DNA of 64,000 nucleotides from Kribbella aluminosa (GCF_017876295.1 NZ_JAGINT010000002.1:4447421-4511420), one strand, 5' to 3'; shown: positions 48,893-58,390, counted from the first letter of the stretch. The notes: generated from the sequence alone by a model not told the origin. Made by a program: numbers and translations.

Positions 48893-49674
48893 GTGACCTG
48901 GTCCACGGGCCTGCTCGGCTTCGCGATGGGTCTGCTGATCGCGGTCGTCACCGCCCCGGTTGGAGTGTCGGGTGCGGTCTTCCTGCTGCCGGTGCAGCTC
49001 AGCGTCCTGGGGGTACCCAGCCCGGCGGTGACACCGACCAATCTGTTGTTCAACGTTGTGCCGGCCCGGGCGCCCTGCTGCGATACCGCCGACGCGGGGA
49101 GCTCGGCGGAACGCTCACGCGGCGGCTGATCCTCGGAACACTGCCAGGCGTGGTGGTCGGCGCGATCATCAGGGTCTTCGCCATCCCCGGCCCCGGGGCG
49201 TTCCGGCTCTTGGTCGCCGCCTTGCTCTTGCCGCTGGGCAGTTGGCTTTGTATCCGCGCTGTGCGCCCTTCGCCCGAGCGGTCAGGTGCCGAGCCGTCAC
49301 CGCGCTCGGTCACCCTCCTCGCCCTAGCTGTCGGAGTGGTCGGTGGCATCTACGGCATCGGTGGCGGATCACTGCTCGGTCCGCTCCTGGTCGGCCGCGG
49401 CGTACCGATCGCGAAAGTCGCACCAGCCGCTCTCGCCTCGACGTTCCTGACCTCGGCCGTGGGCGCGGTCACCTACTCGCTGCTGGCGCTCACCACCAGC
49501 GGGAACATTGCGCCGATCTGGACTCTCGGTCTGGCGTGCGGACTCGGTGGCCTGATCGGCGGCTACCTCGGCGCCCACTTCCGGCCCCGCCTGCCCGAAA
49601 CGATTCTGCGTCTGTTGCCGGGTGGTCTCGCGATGGTGCTCGGCGGCCTGTATGCCGTTCAGCTGTTCAGTTGA
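48893..49674 (+). pseudogene. Frameshifted TSUP (TauE/SafE) sulfite-exporter-type gene
   Basis: GTG at 48893 starts GLLGFAMGLLIAVVTAPVGVSGAVFLLPVQLSVLGVPSPAVTPTNLLFNVV, the first half of a TSUP permease. At about 49070 the frame shifts by one base; the next frame continues ALLRYRRRGELGGTLTRRLILGTLPGVVVGAIIRV and then GGIYGIGGGSLLGPLLVGRGVPIAKVAPAALASTFLTSAVGA to 49674. Apart from this single lesion the gene is complete, so it is either a recent pseudogene or a read error. TSUP proteins export sulfite or organosulfonates, which suits the surrounding sulfur genes. Confidence 0.75.
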
Positions 49675-50101
49675 GGCGATCCAGCAACGTACTTGCGGCC
49701 TGACTGGGCTGGCGTACAGCGTTGCCTAGGGCAACACTGGCGGAGTGGGCAAGGTGGCGCCCGAGCTGCTCCGGCCGGTCGGGTTGGAGCTGTCCCGGGC
49801 TGTCGAACAGCTGCCCGGCCAGCACGGCAGGCGCGGCGGAGCTAGATACGAGTTGAAGTGGGGACGGGTTTCTTCGCTGAACTCGTCAAGCTGTGGCTGG
49901 CGGTCAGGAGCCGGTGGTCGAGGGGGTCTGGTCGATGCGGCCGTACCGCGATGAGGGCTGGGGCGACCGACCAGGCATGACAGCGCTTGTAGACCAGCGG
50001 CAGCGGTTGGGGGCACGGTGTCGATATCGAAGGCCCGCCGTTCGTCATACAAGCAATGGCCCTTCCGCCCGCAGCCGACCCGAACAGAAGTGAGGATGAA
50101 A
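49675..50101. other. 427-bp region without intact gene; possible DNA-ligase relic
   Basis: GTTGCC-TAG-GGCAAC (49721-49735) is a perfect 6+3+6 dyad, perhaps the terminator of the TSUP gene. From 49746 a plus frame reads GKVAPELLRPVGLELSRAV...RYELKW, which resembles the N-terminus of an ATP-dependent DNA ligase up to its Lys motif, then loses similarity and stops. No intact gene is supported here. Confidence 0.35.
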
Positions 50102-50545
50102 ATGGGATCGATCGTGTCGCAAGTGGAGGTCGCCGGTGCGCCGGAGGAGGTGTTCGCCTATGTCACCGACCCGGCTCGGTTCGCCGAGTGGCAGGAGAAC
50201 TTGGTCGACGGGTACATGGACGGCGGCCCGACATCCGTCGGATCGATATGTGTCACCACCCGCAAGATCGGTGGCGGTGAGCGGAAGGTGACGTCCGAGG
50301 TCACCGTGCTCGATCCGCCTGGCGCGTGGGCGGTGCACGGTGTCGACGGTCCGATCCGTTCGAGGGTGCACGTCACTGTCGAGCCACTGGCCGGCCGGAA
50401 CGCCTCGCGGGTCACGATCGATCTGGACTTCGAGGGACACGGCATCGGGAAGATTCTTGTACCGCTGCTTGTGCGGCCGCAGTCCCGCAAAGAGATGGTG
50501 CGCAACATGGCCCGGCTGAAGGCGCGCCTCGAGCCGAGCACCTGA
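50102..50545 (+). CDS. SRPBCC-family protein
   Basis: 147 residues. ATG at 50102 is preferred to 50096 because GAGG (50092-50095) is six bases ahead. MGSIVSQVEVAGAPEEVFAYVTDPARFAEWQENLVDGYMDGG is a polyketide-cyclase/START-like beginning; beta strands and a C-terminal helix (SRKEMVRNMARLKARLE) follow. Ligand unknown. It lies alone between decayed sequence and the convergent PLP gene. Confidence 0.8.
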   Translation: MGSIVSQVEVAGAPEEVFAYVTDPARFAEWQENLVDGYMDGGPTSVGSICVTTRKIGGGERKVTSEVTVLDPPGAWAVHGVDGPIRSRVHVTVEPLAGRNASRVTIDLDFEGHGIGKILVPLLVRPQSRKEMVRNMARLKARLEPST

Positions 50546-50634
50546 CCGGCCGGCACCTACTCGGGCCGATCGTGGCCATCTGGGCCGTGAGCCTGGCCGT
50601 TCACCGGACTGGTGCACGACCAGGCGGTAGTGGG

Positions 50635-51819
50635 TTAGTTGTCAGCGAGTGCGTGGGTCAGGTCTTGGATGAGGTCGTCGGCGTCTTCGAGGCCGACGGA
50701 TAGGCGGATCATGCTGTCGGCGATGCCGCGTTTGGCGCGTTCGTCCGGGGCCAGGCCGTGGTGGGTGGTGGTGATCGGTTGAGTGATGAGGCTTTCTACC
50801 CCGCCAAGGCTTGGGGCGATGGCGAACAGCCGGAGCCGGTCTACGACGGCGGCGGTTTCATCGGCCGTGGCGTCGAGGACGGCGCTGAGCATTCCACCGC
50901 CGCCGCGCATCTGCGTGTCGTAGATCTGTTTGGCGTCGCCCGTGGCCAGTCCTGGGTAGTTGACTCGGCTCACGCGCGGGTGGGTCGCGAGGAACGCGGC
51001 GACGGCTGCGGCGGTGTCGTTTTGTGCGCGGACCCGAACAGGCAGCGAGCGGACGGAGCGGGCGAGGAGGGAGGCGGTTTCGGCCGCGATCATTTGGCCG
51101 AGGTTCTTGCGCCACATGGCGACCGGCGCCAGCAGTTCCGCTGGTCCGATGAGTGCGCCGGCGGTCAGGTCTGAGTGGCCGCCGAGGTACTTGGTGGCGG
51201 AGTGGATGACGAGGTCTGCGCCGTGGTGGAGCGGGTTCTGGTTGACGGGAGTGGCGAAGGTGTTGTCGACAACGGTCAGCGCACCGGCTGCATGGGCGTG
51301 GGTGGTGATCGCGGCGATGTCGAAGAGGTCCAGGGTGGGGTTGGACGGTGTCTCGAAGAACACGATCCGGGTGCTGGCGGTCAGTACGTCGGGCAGTCGG
51401 TCGACTTCGTCGGCGCGCAGGAACGTGGTGGTGATGCCGAGCTGGGGCAGGTTGTCCCCGAGGAGTTCGAAGGTGCCTCCGTAGACGTCTCCGATGCACA
51501 CGATGTGTTCGCCGGTGCGGGTGTGGGCGAGGAATGTCGCGGCTTCGGCGGCCATACCGGAGGAGAAGCCTAGAGCTTGTTCGCCGCCTTCGAGGTCGGC
51601 GAGTTTGGCTTCGACTGAGCGGATGGTGGGGTTGAGGCCGTAGCGGGTGTAGAGGTTGCCCGGTTTGCGGCCTTCGACGACGTCGAGGAGGTCGGCGGTG
51701 GAGTCGAACGCGAACGTGGAATGCGTGTAGAGCGGGGTGTGGATGGCTCCTTGCGGATCGCGGGTTTCGCCGGCGTGCACGCTTCGGGTGGACAGTCCCT
51801 GCTCGTTGGTGTCGGTCAT
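50635..51819 (-). CDS. Cys/Met-metabolism PLP enzyme (cystathionine gamma-lyase/synthase-like)
   Basis: 394 residues from ATG at 51819 with AGGAGAG upstream. Fold-type I PLP enzyme: STRSVHAGE, Tyr in NLYTRYGLNPT, substrate-loop FSSGMAAEAA, VVDNTFATP and the PLP-lysine in VIHSATKYLGGHSD (about residue 205), GGVESLITQP near the C-terminus. Members act as cystathionine gamma-lyase, gamma-synthase or methionine gamma-lyase. As first neighbour of a cysteine desulfurase and a persulfide dioxygenase-type gene, a Cys-degrading, sulfide-releasing role is plausible but not proven. Confidence 0.88.
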   Translation of the reverse strand: MTDTNEQGLSTRSVHAGETRDPQGAIHTPLYTHSTFAFDSTADLLDVVEGRKPGNLYTRYGLNPTIRSVEAKLADLEGGEQALGFSSGMAAEAATFLAHTRTGEHIVCIGDVYGGTFELLGDNLPQLGITTTFLRADEVDRLPDVLTASTRIVFFETPSNPTLDLFDIAAITTHAHAAGALTVVDNTFATPVNQNPLHHGADLVIHSATKYLGGHSDLTAGALIGPAELLAPVAMWRKNLGQMIAAETASLLARSVRSLPVRVRAQNDTAAAVAAFLATHPRVSRVNYPGLATGDAKQIYDTQMRGGGGMLSAVLDATADETAAVVDRLRLFAIAPSLGGVESLITQPITTTHHGLAPDERAKRGIADSMIRLSVGLEDADDLIQDLTHALADN

Positions 51820-51840
51820 GCCTCTCCTGGTTTTCGTCGA

Positions 51841-53022
51841 TCACGGTTGGGCGTTGTGCGGCCGCTGCAGCGCGGTGGCCGCTTTGGTGATTGCAGCTGC
51901 CGCTGTCTCGATTTCCTCGCGTCTGCTCCACCGGCCCAGCGAGAGCCGGACGGCGGCGAGAGCACGTTCGTGGTCGAGGCCCATGGCGCTCAGTACGGGC
52001 GATGGGGTGTGGGTGCCGCTGTGGCAGGCCGAGCCGTTGGAGGCGGCGACGCCGGTCGCGGCAGCGAGGAGCTCATGCCCCCGGGTCCGATCGATGCTGA
52101 CGTTGAGGGTGTTGGGCAACCTTGCGCTTTCGGGGCCGTTGAGGTGCACCCGTCCGGGCAGGGCGTCGGAGAGGCGCTCGCGCAGGAGGTCGCGTAGCTG
52201 TGCCAGTTCATCGGCGCGGCCGCCGGCGAGTTCGTCCACGGCCAGTTCGGCGGCGGTGCCGAGGGCCACGGCGAGGGCGACGTTCTCGGTGCCGGCCCGG
52301 AGGCCGCGTTCTTGGCCGCCGCCGTAGACGACCGGTTCCAGTTGAACGCCGCCACGCACGTACAGGGCCGCGGTGCTTTTCGGTGCGTACATCTTGTGGC
52401 CGACGACAGTGAGCAGATCCACCCCGAGTTGATCGACGGCGACCGGGACCTTGCCGGCGGCTTGGGCGGCATCGCTGTGAAACAAGGCACCGTGCCGGTG
52501 AGCGAGTTCGGTGAGTTCGGCGATCGGCTGCAGCGCGCCGGTTTCGTTGTTCGCGGCCATGATCGAGACCAGGACGGTGTCGTCGTCCAGAGCGTCGACC
52601 AGTGCGGCGGGGTCGACCAGGCCGTCGGCGTCGACCGGCAGCACGGTTACCCGTACGCCGTGCAGCCGCTGGAGTGCTCGGCAGGTCTCGAGGATCGCTG
52701 GGTGTTCGGTGGCCTGGGTGATCACATGAGGCCGCGGCCGCCCGGAGGCGAGAACGACTCCGCGCAGCGCCAGGAGGTTCGCTTCGGACCCTGAGCCGGT
52801 GAACACGACCTCGCTGGGTCGGGCGCCGATCAGGGCGGCGACTTGCGCGCGGGCGGCGGCCAGTGCGGCCTGGGGATCAGCACCGTACGCGTGGCTACTG
52901 GAGGGGTTGCCGAAGAAGGTGGTCAGGTACGGCGTCATCGCCTCGGTCACCCGCGGGTCGACGGGGGTGGTGGCGTTGTAGTCCAGGTAGATCGGACCGT
53001 CGGCTAGAGCCGGATGAGTCAC
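51841..53022 (-). CDS. Cysteine desulfurase (NifS/IscS-like)
   Basis: 393 residues from GTG at 53022. IYLDYNATTPVDPRV, GNPSSSHAYG, VVFTGSGSEANLLAL, TEHPAIL, SIMAANNETGALQP, PLP-lysine in VVGHKMYAPKSTAAL (about 205), and the catalytic Cys in ASNGSACHSG (about 325). It takes sulfur from cysteine as a persulfide. It lies in a sulfur operon rather than beside Fe-S scaffold genes, so a role in sulfur trafficking to the rhodaneses is likely. GTGA overlap with the MFS gene. Confidence 0.9.
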   Translation of the reverse strand: MTHPALADGPIYLDYNATTPVDPRVTEAMTPYLTTFFGNPSSSHAYGADPQAALAAARAQVAALIGARPSEVVFTGSGSEANLLALRGVVLASGRPRPHVITQATEHPAILETCRALQRLHGVRVTVLPVDADGLVDPAALVDALDDDTVLVSIMAANNETGALQPIAELTELAHRHGALFHSDAAQAAGKVPVAVDQLGVDLLTVVGHKMYAPKSTAALYVRGGVQLEPVVYGGGQERGLRAGTENVALAVALGTAAELAVDELAGGRADELAQLRDLLRERLSDALPGRVHLNGPESARLPNTLNVSIDRTRGHELLAAATGVAASNGSACHSGTHTPSPVLSAMGLDHERALAAVRLSLGRWSRREEIETAAAAITKAATALQRPHNAQP

Positions 53023-54266
53023 CGGTTTCTCCTCGGGTGGGTTTCGTACATGCGCGCTGCCACGACGAGGCCGGACAGTGCGGTCAGGGCGGCCACGGTC
53101 CACACGGCCGCGGGGATGCCCCACAGGTCGGCGATGATGCCGGCGAGCAGCGCACCGACGGCGAAGCCTCCGTCGCGCCACAACCGGTACACACCGACGG
53201 CACGTGCCCGCCAGGCGGGGTGCGCGACGTCGCCGATCGTGGCCAGCAGCGTGGGATAGACCATCGCCGTACCAAGACCAAGGAATGTGACCGCGACGAG
53301 CCATTGCCCGAAGGTGTCGCCTGCTGCGACGAGGGCCAGCGCGCCCGCCTGCAGCAGCATCCCGGCCGTGATCAGCCCTTTGCGCCCCCACCGGTCGGAC
53401 AGTGCGCCGGTCGCAAGTTGCCCGAACCCCCAAACGGCCGGGTAGAGCGCACCGAGCAGACCGATCCGGGCCAGTGACAGGTGATGGGCGGCGAACAGGA
53501 TCGGGAACAGACCCCAGGCCATGCCGTCGTTCAGGTTGTTCACCAGCCCGGCCTGCGACGCCGAGGACAGCGCTGGTTCCTTGAAGCTGGTCAGCGTGAA
53601 GACCTGCGCGGTCGTCAGATCGCCACCCGGGGTCGGAGTGCCGCGTGCCGCTTCGTGGTGCGCGTGGCCGCGGGTCTCACGCACGGCCAGGGTGGACAGG
53701 CCGAGGCCGAGCGCGGCGAACGCGGCGCCGAGAAGGAACGGCGCGGGTCGCAGACCGTAGGCGTCGGCCAGGTAGCCGGTGGCCATCGCGGTGGCCGCGA
53801 CGGCGAGGTAGCCGGCGGCTTCGTTGAGCCCCATCGCCAGGCCCCGCCGGGCTGGGCCGACGAGGTCGATCTTCATGATCACGGTCGTCGACCAGGTCAG
53901 TCCCTGGTTGATCCCGAGGAGCACGTTGGCGGCGATCACCCAACCCCAGTTCGGGGCCCAGATCAGCAACAGCGGCACGGGTAGCCCGATCAGCCACCCG
54001 GCGACCAGAACCGGTTTGCGGCCGTAGCGGTCGGACCAGGTGCCGGCGAAGAAGTTGGTGGCGGCCTTCACGGCACCGAAGGCGAGGATGAAGGTCAATG
54101 CCCCGGTGTACTTGGTGAGTCCGAACGTCTGGTCGGCCAGCAGCGGCAACACGATGCGTTCCTGGCCGAGCATCCCGCCGACCAGGGCGTTGACCGCGAC
54201 CAGTAACACGAACTGGGCAAGGTTGGCGCGCAGCCCCAGTCGCGGGGCTTTGGCTTCGGTAGTCAT
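53019..54266 (-). CDS. MFS transporter of the sulfur operon
   Basis: 415 residues from ATG at 54266. Twelve membrane helices; loop FFAGTWSDRYGRKPVLVAGW (about 72-92) and FGQLATGALSDRWGRKGLITAG are the MFS motif A in each half. A roughly 35-residue His/Pro-rich loop lies between the halves (ETRGHAHHEAARGTPTPGGD). It sits between the desulfurase and the MBL-rhodanese gene with four-base overlaps on both sides, so substrate is probably a sulfur compound (inference). Confidence 0.83.
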   Translation of the reverse strand: MTTEAKAPRLGLRANLAQFVLLVAVNALVGGMLGQERIVLPLLADQTFGLTKYTGALTFILAFGAVKAATNFFAGTWSDRYGRKPVLVAGWLIGLPVPLLLIWAPNWGWVIAANVLLGINQGLTWSTTVIMKIDLVGPARRGLAMGLNEAAGYLAVAATAMATGYLADAYGLRPAPFLLGAAFAALGLGLSTLAVRETRGHAHHEAARGTPTPGGDLTTAQVFTLTSFKEPALSSASQAGLVNNLNDGMAWGLFPILFAAHHLSLARIGLLGALYPAVWGFGQLATGALSDRWGRKGLITAGMLLQAGALALVAAGDTFGQWLVAVTFLGLGTAMVYPTLLATIGDVAHPAWRARAVGVYRLWRDGGFAVGALLAGIIADLWGIPAAVWTVAALTALSGLVVAARMYETHPRRNR

Positions 54267-55615
54267 TTCAGGGTCCGGCCGGTGGCGACGGACCAATCGT
54301 CCGGGCCGCCGTCTAGCACCTGTACGCCGCGGTGGCCCGCGCGTTGCAGGATGCTGGCGCCGGTCATTGCTCGCTCGCCGTGCCCGCACATCACCACCAC
54401 CGGCCCGGCATCGACATCCCCTGCGCGGTCACGTAACGCGCCGAGTTCGAGGTGCTCGGCTCCCGGGAGATGCCCGGCATGGAACTCGCTGTCCTGGCGG
54501 ACGTCGAGGACGTGGCTGTCGCCGACCTGGTCGGGTTTCAGCAAGGGCGTGGTGGCGGTCGCGCCGTTCCATCCGGGCATTCCACCGGCGAGTTCGCCGA
54601 GGGGAAGTCGGAAGCCGATCTTTGCCGCCTGCCAGGCCAGGTCGCCGAGGTCTTGGTCGCGGTTGCGGATCACCAGGTAGGGCGTGGTGGCCTGCAGCAA
54701 CCACCCGAGCCAGGAAGCGAACTGTGCCCGTAGCGGGATGGAGATCGCACCGGCGACGTGGCCGGCGGCGAAGTCGCGGACCGGGCGCACATCGATCACC
54801 ACGGCGCCCGACGAGACCGCAGCTGTGAAGCTTTCGGCGGGAAGCGCCGGCACCTGCTGGTCTTCCTCGATCAGGGCAGGACCCCGGCGATTGGCTTCCG
54901 GCAACTGCAGGAAGTAGGGCGGGAAGGTCCCCAGCCCAGCGAGCAAGCGCCCGACGAACTCGTCCTCGTCTCGCACCTGCAGCAGCGGGTTCGCTCGCTT
55001 CTCCTGGCCGATGGTGGAGACTCGTTCACCGCCTTGAGGAGCTGAGCAGAACGATCCCGCACCATGAGTCGGTAGGACTGCTGTTGCGTCCGGCAACGCG
55101 GCCAGCCGTTGCAGCGACCGGTACTGCAACCGGGTCAGCTGCTCGGTCTGATCAGTGCCGGCCAGATCGGTGCGAGCGGCGCCGCCGACGATCAATGACC
55201 CGCCGGTGAACACCCCCAGCTGCGCCGGTCCGTCGAGGAGCTCGAAGGACAGATGCTCGCCGGTATGGCCCGGCGTCGCGAGGGTCCGCAAGGTCAGGCC
55301 ACCCAGGTCGATCTCGTCACCATCGGCCAGGCCTTCGTGCGCGTACTCACGGCCGCCCGCGGCGGATGCCAGCAGCCGCGCTCCGTCCACCGCAGCGAGC
55401 TGGACCGCACCGGACAGAAAGTCGGCATGCAAATGGGTATCGGCCGCGAACGCCACCGTCAGATTCCGCCGCTCGGCCTCCATCCGCAGCGCCCGTAGAT
55501 CCAGCGACGGGTCGACGGCCAGCGCGCGTCCATCGCCCAGGTCGACCAGGTAGGACGAGTTGCCCAGCCCTTCGTCGACCACCGCGGCGATCATCTTGCT
55601 CAGTTCATCATTCAC
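54263..55615 (-). CDS. MBL-fold/rhodanese fusion, persulfide dioxygenase-like
   Basis: 450 residues from GTG at 55615. N-terminal metallo-beta-lactamase domain (1-240) with ADTHLHADFLSG (first His ligand, about residue 61), PGHTGEHLSF (second His, about 117) and FTGGSLIVGG (Asp/Gly region), as in ETHE1-type persulfide dioxygenases. Two rhodanese domains follow: the first (VIDVRPVRDFAAGHVAGAI) has no catalytic Cys; the second (VVVMCGHGERAM) keeps it at about residue 410. This is the CstB-like layout that oxidises persulfides and transfers sulfur. It diverges from the ArsR-rhodanese regulator. Confidence 0.87.
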   Translation of the reverse strand: MNDELSKMIAAVVDEGLGNSSYLVDLGDGRALAVDPSLDLRALRMEAERRNLTVAFAADTHLHADFLSGAVQLAAVDGARLLASAAGGREYAHEGLADGDEIDLGGLTLRTLATPGHTGEHLSFELLDGPAQLGVFTGGSLIVGGAARTDLAGTDQTEQLTRLQYRSLQRLAALPDATAVLPTHGAGSFCSAPQGGERVSTIGQEKRANPLLQVRDEDEFVGRLLAGLGTFPPYFLQLPEANRRGPALIEEDQQVPALPAESFTAAVSSGAVVIDVRPVRDFAAGHVAGAISIPLRAQFASWLGWLLQATTPYLVIRNRDQDLGDLAWQAAKIGFRLPLGELAGGMPGWNGATATTPLLKPDQVGDSHVLDVRQDSEFHAGHLPGAEHLELGALRDRAGDVDAGPVVVMCGHGERAMTGASILQRAGHRGVQVLDGGPDDWSVATGRTLK

Positions 55616-55624
55616 TCCTACACT

Positions 55625-55635
55625 ATTCCATGAAT
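55625..55635. promoter_or_regulatory. ATTC-CAT-GAAT dyad between divergent sulfur genes
   Basis: Only 36 bp separate the divergent starts at 55615 and 55652. This short AT-rich dyad is the only symmetrical element there, and the two promoters must overlap it. Probable binding site for the ArsR-rhodanese regulator. Confidence 0.45.
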
Positions 55636-55651
55636 CTTTGGAGGAATGTCA

Positions 55652-56308
55652 ATGGGTGACCCGGTGGCCAAGGCAGCACTGTTCGAGCAGTTCGCGCAGG
55701 TCGGCAAAACGCTCGGCAGCGCCAAGAGGCTGGAGTTGCTGGACCTGCTGGCCCAGGGCGAGCGTTCGGTCGAGGTGCTCGCCGGCCGCGCGGACCTGGG
55801 GTTGACGACTGCCTCCAACCATCTGCAACTGCTGCGTCAGGCCGGGCTGGTGACTGCTCGCAAGGACGGCACGAAGGTCTACTACCGGCTCACTGGAAGC
55901 GATGTGGCTGCGCTGTGGGCGCAGTTGCGCGACGTCGCCTCGGAGCATGTGGCCGAGGTCGATCGGGCCCGCCGCGCCTACCTGGGCGACGATGACATCG
56001 CCGAGGTCACCCGTGACGAGTTGCTGCGCAGGTTAAAGGCCGGTGATGTGACGGTCGTCGATGTCCGCCCTGGTGAGGAATACAGCGCGGGCCATATCCC
56101 GGGCGCGGTGTCGATCCCGGTCGACGAGCTCGCCGACCGGCTGGCCGAGCTGCCCGCCGGTACGACCATCGTGGCGTACTGCCGCGGCTCGTACTGCGTG
56201 ATGGCCCACGAGGCCGTGCGGACCCTCAACGCCGAAGGACTGCAGGCGGTTCGGCTCAGCGACGGGATGCTCGAATGGCGGCTGGCCGATCTCCCGGTCG
56301 CCAGCTGA
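55652..56308 (+). CDS. ArsR regulator fused to a rhodanese domain
   Basis: 218 residues. ATG at 55652 has GGAGG seven bases upstream. Residues 1-100: ArsR winged helix (FEQFAQVGKTLGSAKRLELLDLLAQGERSVEVLAGRADLGLTTASNHLQLLRQAGLVTARKDGTKVYYRL). Residues 115-218: rhodanese with VVDVRPGEEYSAGHIPGAVSIPVDEL and active-site YCRGSYCVMAHEAV (Cys about 177, second Cys four on). The fusion couples DNA binding to a sulfane-sulfur acceptor, which suggests a persulfide sensor. It controls the divergent operon and the next rhodanese gene. Confidence 0.88.
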   Translation: MGDPVAKAALFEQFAQVGKTLGSAKRLELLDLLAQGERSVEVLAGRADLGLTTASNHLQLLRQAGLVTARKDGTKVYYRLTGSDVAALWAQLRDVASEHVAEVDRARRAYLGDDDIAEVTRDELLRRLKAGDVTVVDVRPGEEYSAGHIPGAVSIPVDELADRLAELPAGTTIVAYCRGSYCVMAHEAVRTLNAEGLQAVRLSDGMLEWRLADLPVAS

Positions 56309-56339
56309 GCGCCACCCCGACAAGTTGCATGGAGGCATC

Positions 56340-56759
56340 GTGGGGATCGAAGAGACCCTGAGCCAGGTGCGCTCACGCCTCCCGCGGCTGAACCCCGCTG
56401 AGGTCTACGCGGCCAGCAAGGACGAAGACACGTACCTCGTCGACACGCGACCGGAGTTCCAGCGGCGTGAAGCCGGCGAAATCGCCGGGGCGATCGTCAT
56501 CGAGCGCAATCACCTCGAATGGCGGCTGGACCCGAGCAGTGACGCGCGGATCCCCGAAGCCGCGCACACGGGCATTCGTTGGATCGTCCTGTGCGAAGGC
56601 GGGTACTCCTCCAGCCTCGCAGCCGATTCCCTACGGCAGATCGGGCTCCACCGCAGCACCGATATCGTCGGCGGCTTCAACGCCTGGCGAGCGGCCGGCC
56701 TGCCGATTGTTCGGCCCGGCGAAGGCCGCACGCCGCCGAGCGCGACCCCGACCGGCTGA
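56340..56759 (+). CDS. Rhodanese-domain protein
   Basis: 139 residues from GTG at 56340 (GGAGG 4 bases ahead; a TTG at 56325 is the alternative). LVDTRPEFQRREAGEIAGAIVIERNHLEWRLDP and the loop WIVLCEGGYSSSLAADSL (Cys about 87) define a rhodanese of the Cys-EGGYSS type, common in actinobacterial sulfur clusters. It lies 31 bases after the ArsR-rhodanese gene in the same direction. Confidence 0.85.
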   Translation: MGIEETLSQVRSRLPRLNPAEVYAASKDEDTYLVDTRPEFQRREAGEIAGAIVIERNHLEWRLDPSSDARIPEAAHTGIRWIVLCEGGYSSSLAADSLRQIGLHRSTDIVGGFNAWRAAGLPIVRPGEGRTPPSATPTG

Positions 56760-56775
56760 CAGCCCTCCAGCAAGG

Positions 56776-57540
56776 CTAGGTGAGGTCTACCCGGTTGGTG
56801 TGCCACACCCCGGCGGCCGCGGCGACCAGCGCGTAGAGCGCGAGCACGACCCCGCCTTGCCAGGGTTGCAGGAAGTCCTGGTCGGTCAACGTGATCTGGG
56901 TCAGGGCACTGGCCGACGGACCTGGCAGGTAGACGGTCCAGTCCTGCAGTGCGGGGATCCGGGTGACGATCGGTTCGGCCACGAACAGATACACCAGCAG
57001 ACCGACGACGGCCGCGACCTGGTCGCGAAGCCACGCTCCGAGCCCGATCCCGAGGAGTGCGAACAGAGCCACAGCGGCGACAACGCCGGCGAGAGTTGCC
57101 GGTACTCCGTTGCCGGTCAGGGTCGGGTCGATGCCTCGTGCCTTCAGCCACGGCCAGGCGATCGCGGTGACCACCGCGATGCAGGCAGCGGCGTACGCCG
57201 CGCCGACTGCCGCGTAGGTGACGAGCTTGGCGAGCAGCACGCGGCTGCGATGTGGAGTGGCGAGGAAGGTGGTTGTCGCGGTGCGGTGCCGGTACTCACC
57301 GGTGATACCGATAGCCGCCAGTACTGCAACCAGGGTCTGTGCGCCACCCGCACTGGTCCCGAACAGCAGCCGTTGACCGGCCGCAGTCGCCAGCGGCGGC
57401 GCCAGGGTGTCGGGATCATCGTTGAACGCAATGTTCAGGCTGGCGAACAGCGCGGTGAGTGCCATGGTGGCCAGAAGCAACCAAAGCCACAGGCGGGTCG
57501 ACAACAGCTTGGCGAACTCGCCTCGGATCAAGGCAACCAT
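56776..57540 (-). CDS. ABC-2 type permease
   Basis: 254 residues from ATG at 57540. Six membrane helices after MVALIRGEFAKLLSTRLWLWLLL; the loop TGEYRHRTATTTFLATPHRSRVLLAK is the usual ABC2 coupling helix region of bacitracin/lantibiotic-type exporters. It shares its start base with the stop of the ATPase gene. Because that ATPase has lost its Walker A, the transporter is probably dead. Confidence 0.85.
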   Translation of the reverse strand: MVALIRGEFAKLLSTRLWLWLLLATMALTALFASLNIAFNDDPDTLAPPLATAAGQRLLFGTSAGGAQTLVAVLAAIGITGEYRHRTATTTFLATPHRSRVLLAKLVTYAAVGAAYAAACIAVVTAIAWPWLKARGIDPTLTGNGVPATLAGVVAAVALFALLGIGLGAWLRDQVAAVVGLLVYLFVAEPIVTRIPALQDWTVYLPGPSASALTQITLTDQDFLQPWQGGVVLALYALVAAAAGVWHTNRVDLT

Positions 57541-58339
57541 CAGACTCCTACCTCCGAGGCGCTGGTTCCTTGCCGCGTCTCCGCGTCGGTCAGGGTGAAG
57601 AACAGTTGTTCCAGATCGCCGTCGCGTTCGGCGAGCCAGTGCAGCTCCACCCCAGCCAGGTAGGCGATTCGCCCAACGGCCGAGGCATCCAGGCCAGTGA
57701 CCAACAGTTGGCTATCGCCGTTCGATTCGACGGTGACGCCGGCGTGCTCGGTCAACGCGGCACGAAGCGGCCCGCTCTGCTCAGCGCGCACCTCGACGAC
57801 GCCGCGCTGCTGGCCGGTCAGCTCGTTGACGGCTCCCTGGTAGAGCAGGCGACCGTCGGCGATGATCACGACATGGTCCACGAGTTGCTGCATCTCGGTG
57901 AGGACATGGCTGGAGACCAGAACGGTCCGACCCTCAGCCGCCAGGCCCCTCAGTAGCCGGCGCATCCACACAATCCCTTCGGGATCGAGCCCGTTGGCGG
58001 GTTCGTCCAGCACGAGGACCTGCGGATCGCCGAGCATCGCTACGGCCAAGGCCAGACGCTGACGCATCCCCAGCGAGTAGCCGCCGATCTTGCGGCCACC
58101 CGCGGTGGACAGGCCCACCAGTTCCAGCACCTCGTCAGCCCGCTGTCCGGGAAGATCATTGACTGCGCAATAGACGCGCAGGTGCCCGCGTCCCGACCGG
58201 GCAGGATGGAAGCCGCCCGCATCGAGCGCCGCCCCCACAACTGTGGCCGGGGCGGGGATGTCGCGATAGGCGACGCCGCCGATCGTCGCGTCTCCAGCAT
58301 CGGGTCGGACCAAGCCCAGCAGCATTCGCAAGGTAGTCA
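57540..58339 (-). pseudogene. ABC ATPase truncated at its 5' end by the IS110 junction
   Basis: From about 58339 leftwards the sequence is a normal ABC ATPase beginning just inside Walker A (TTLRMLLGLVRPDAGDATIGG), then signature YSLGMRQRLALAVAML, Walker B VLVLDEPANGLD and H-loop SSHVLTEM, to 57540. The first 40-45 codons with GPNGAGK are gone. Upstream bases encode an unrelated run (ORF start at 58472, MTTTPPRRVSN...) that comes from the inserted element. It cannot bind ATP normally. Confidence 0.85.
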
Positions 58340-58390
58340 AGTGGCGGGACAGACACCATTGACGTTTCCGCAGGTCATCCCTGAAGGAGC

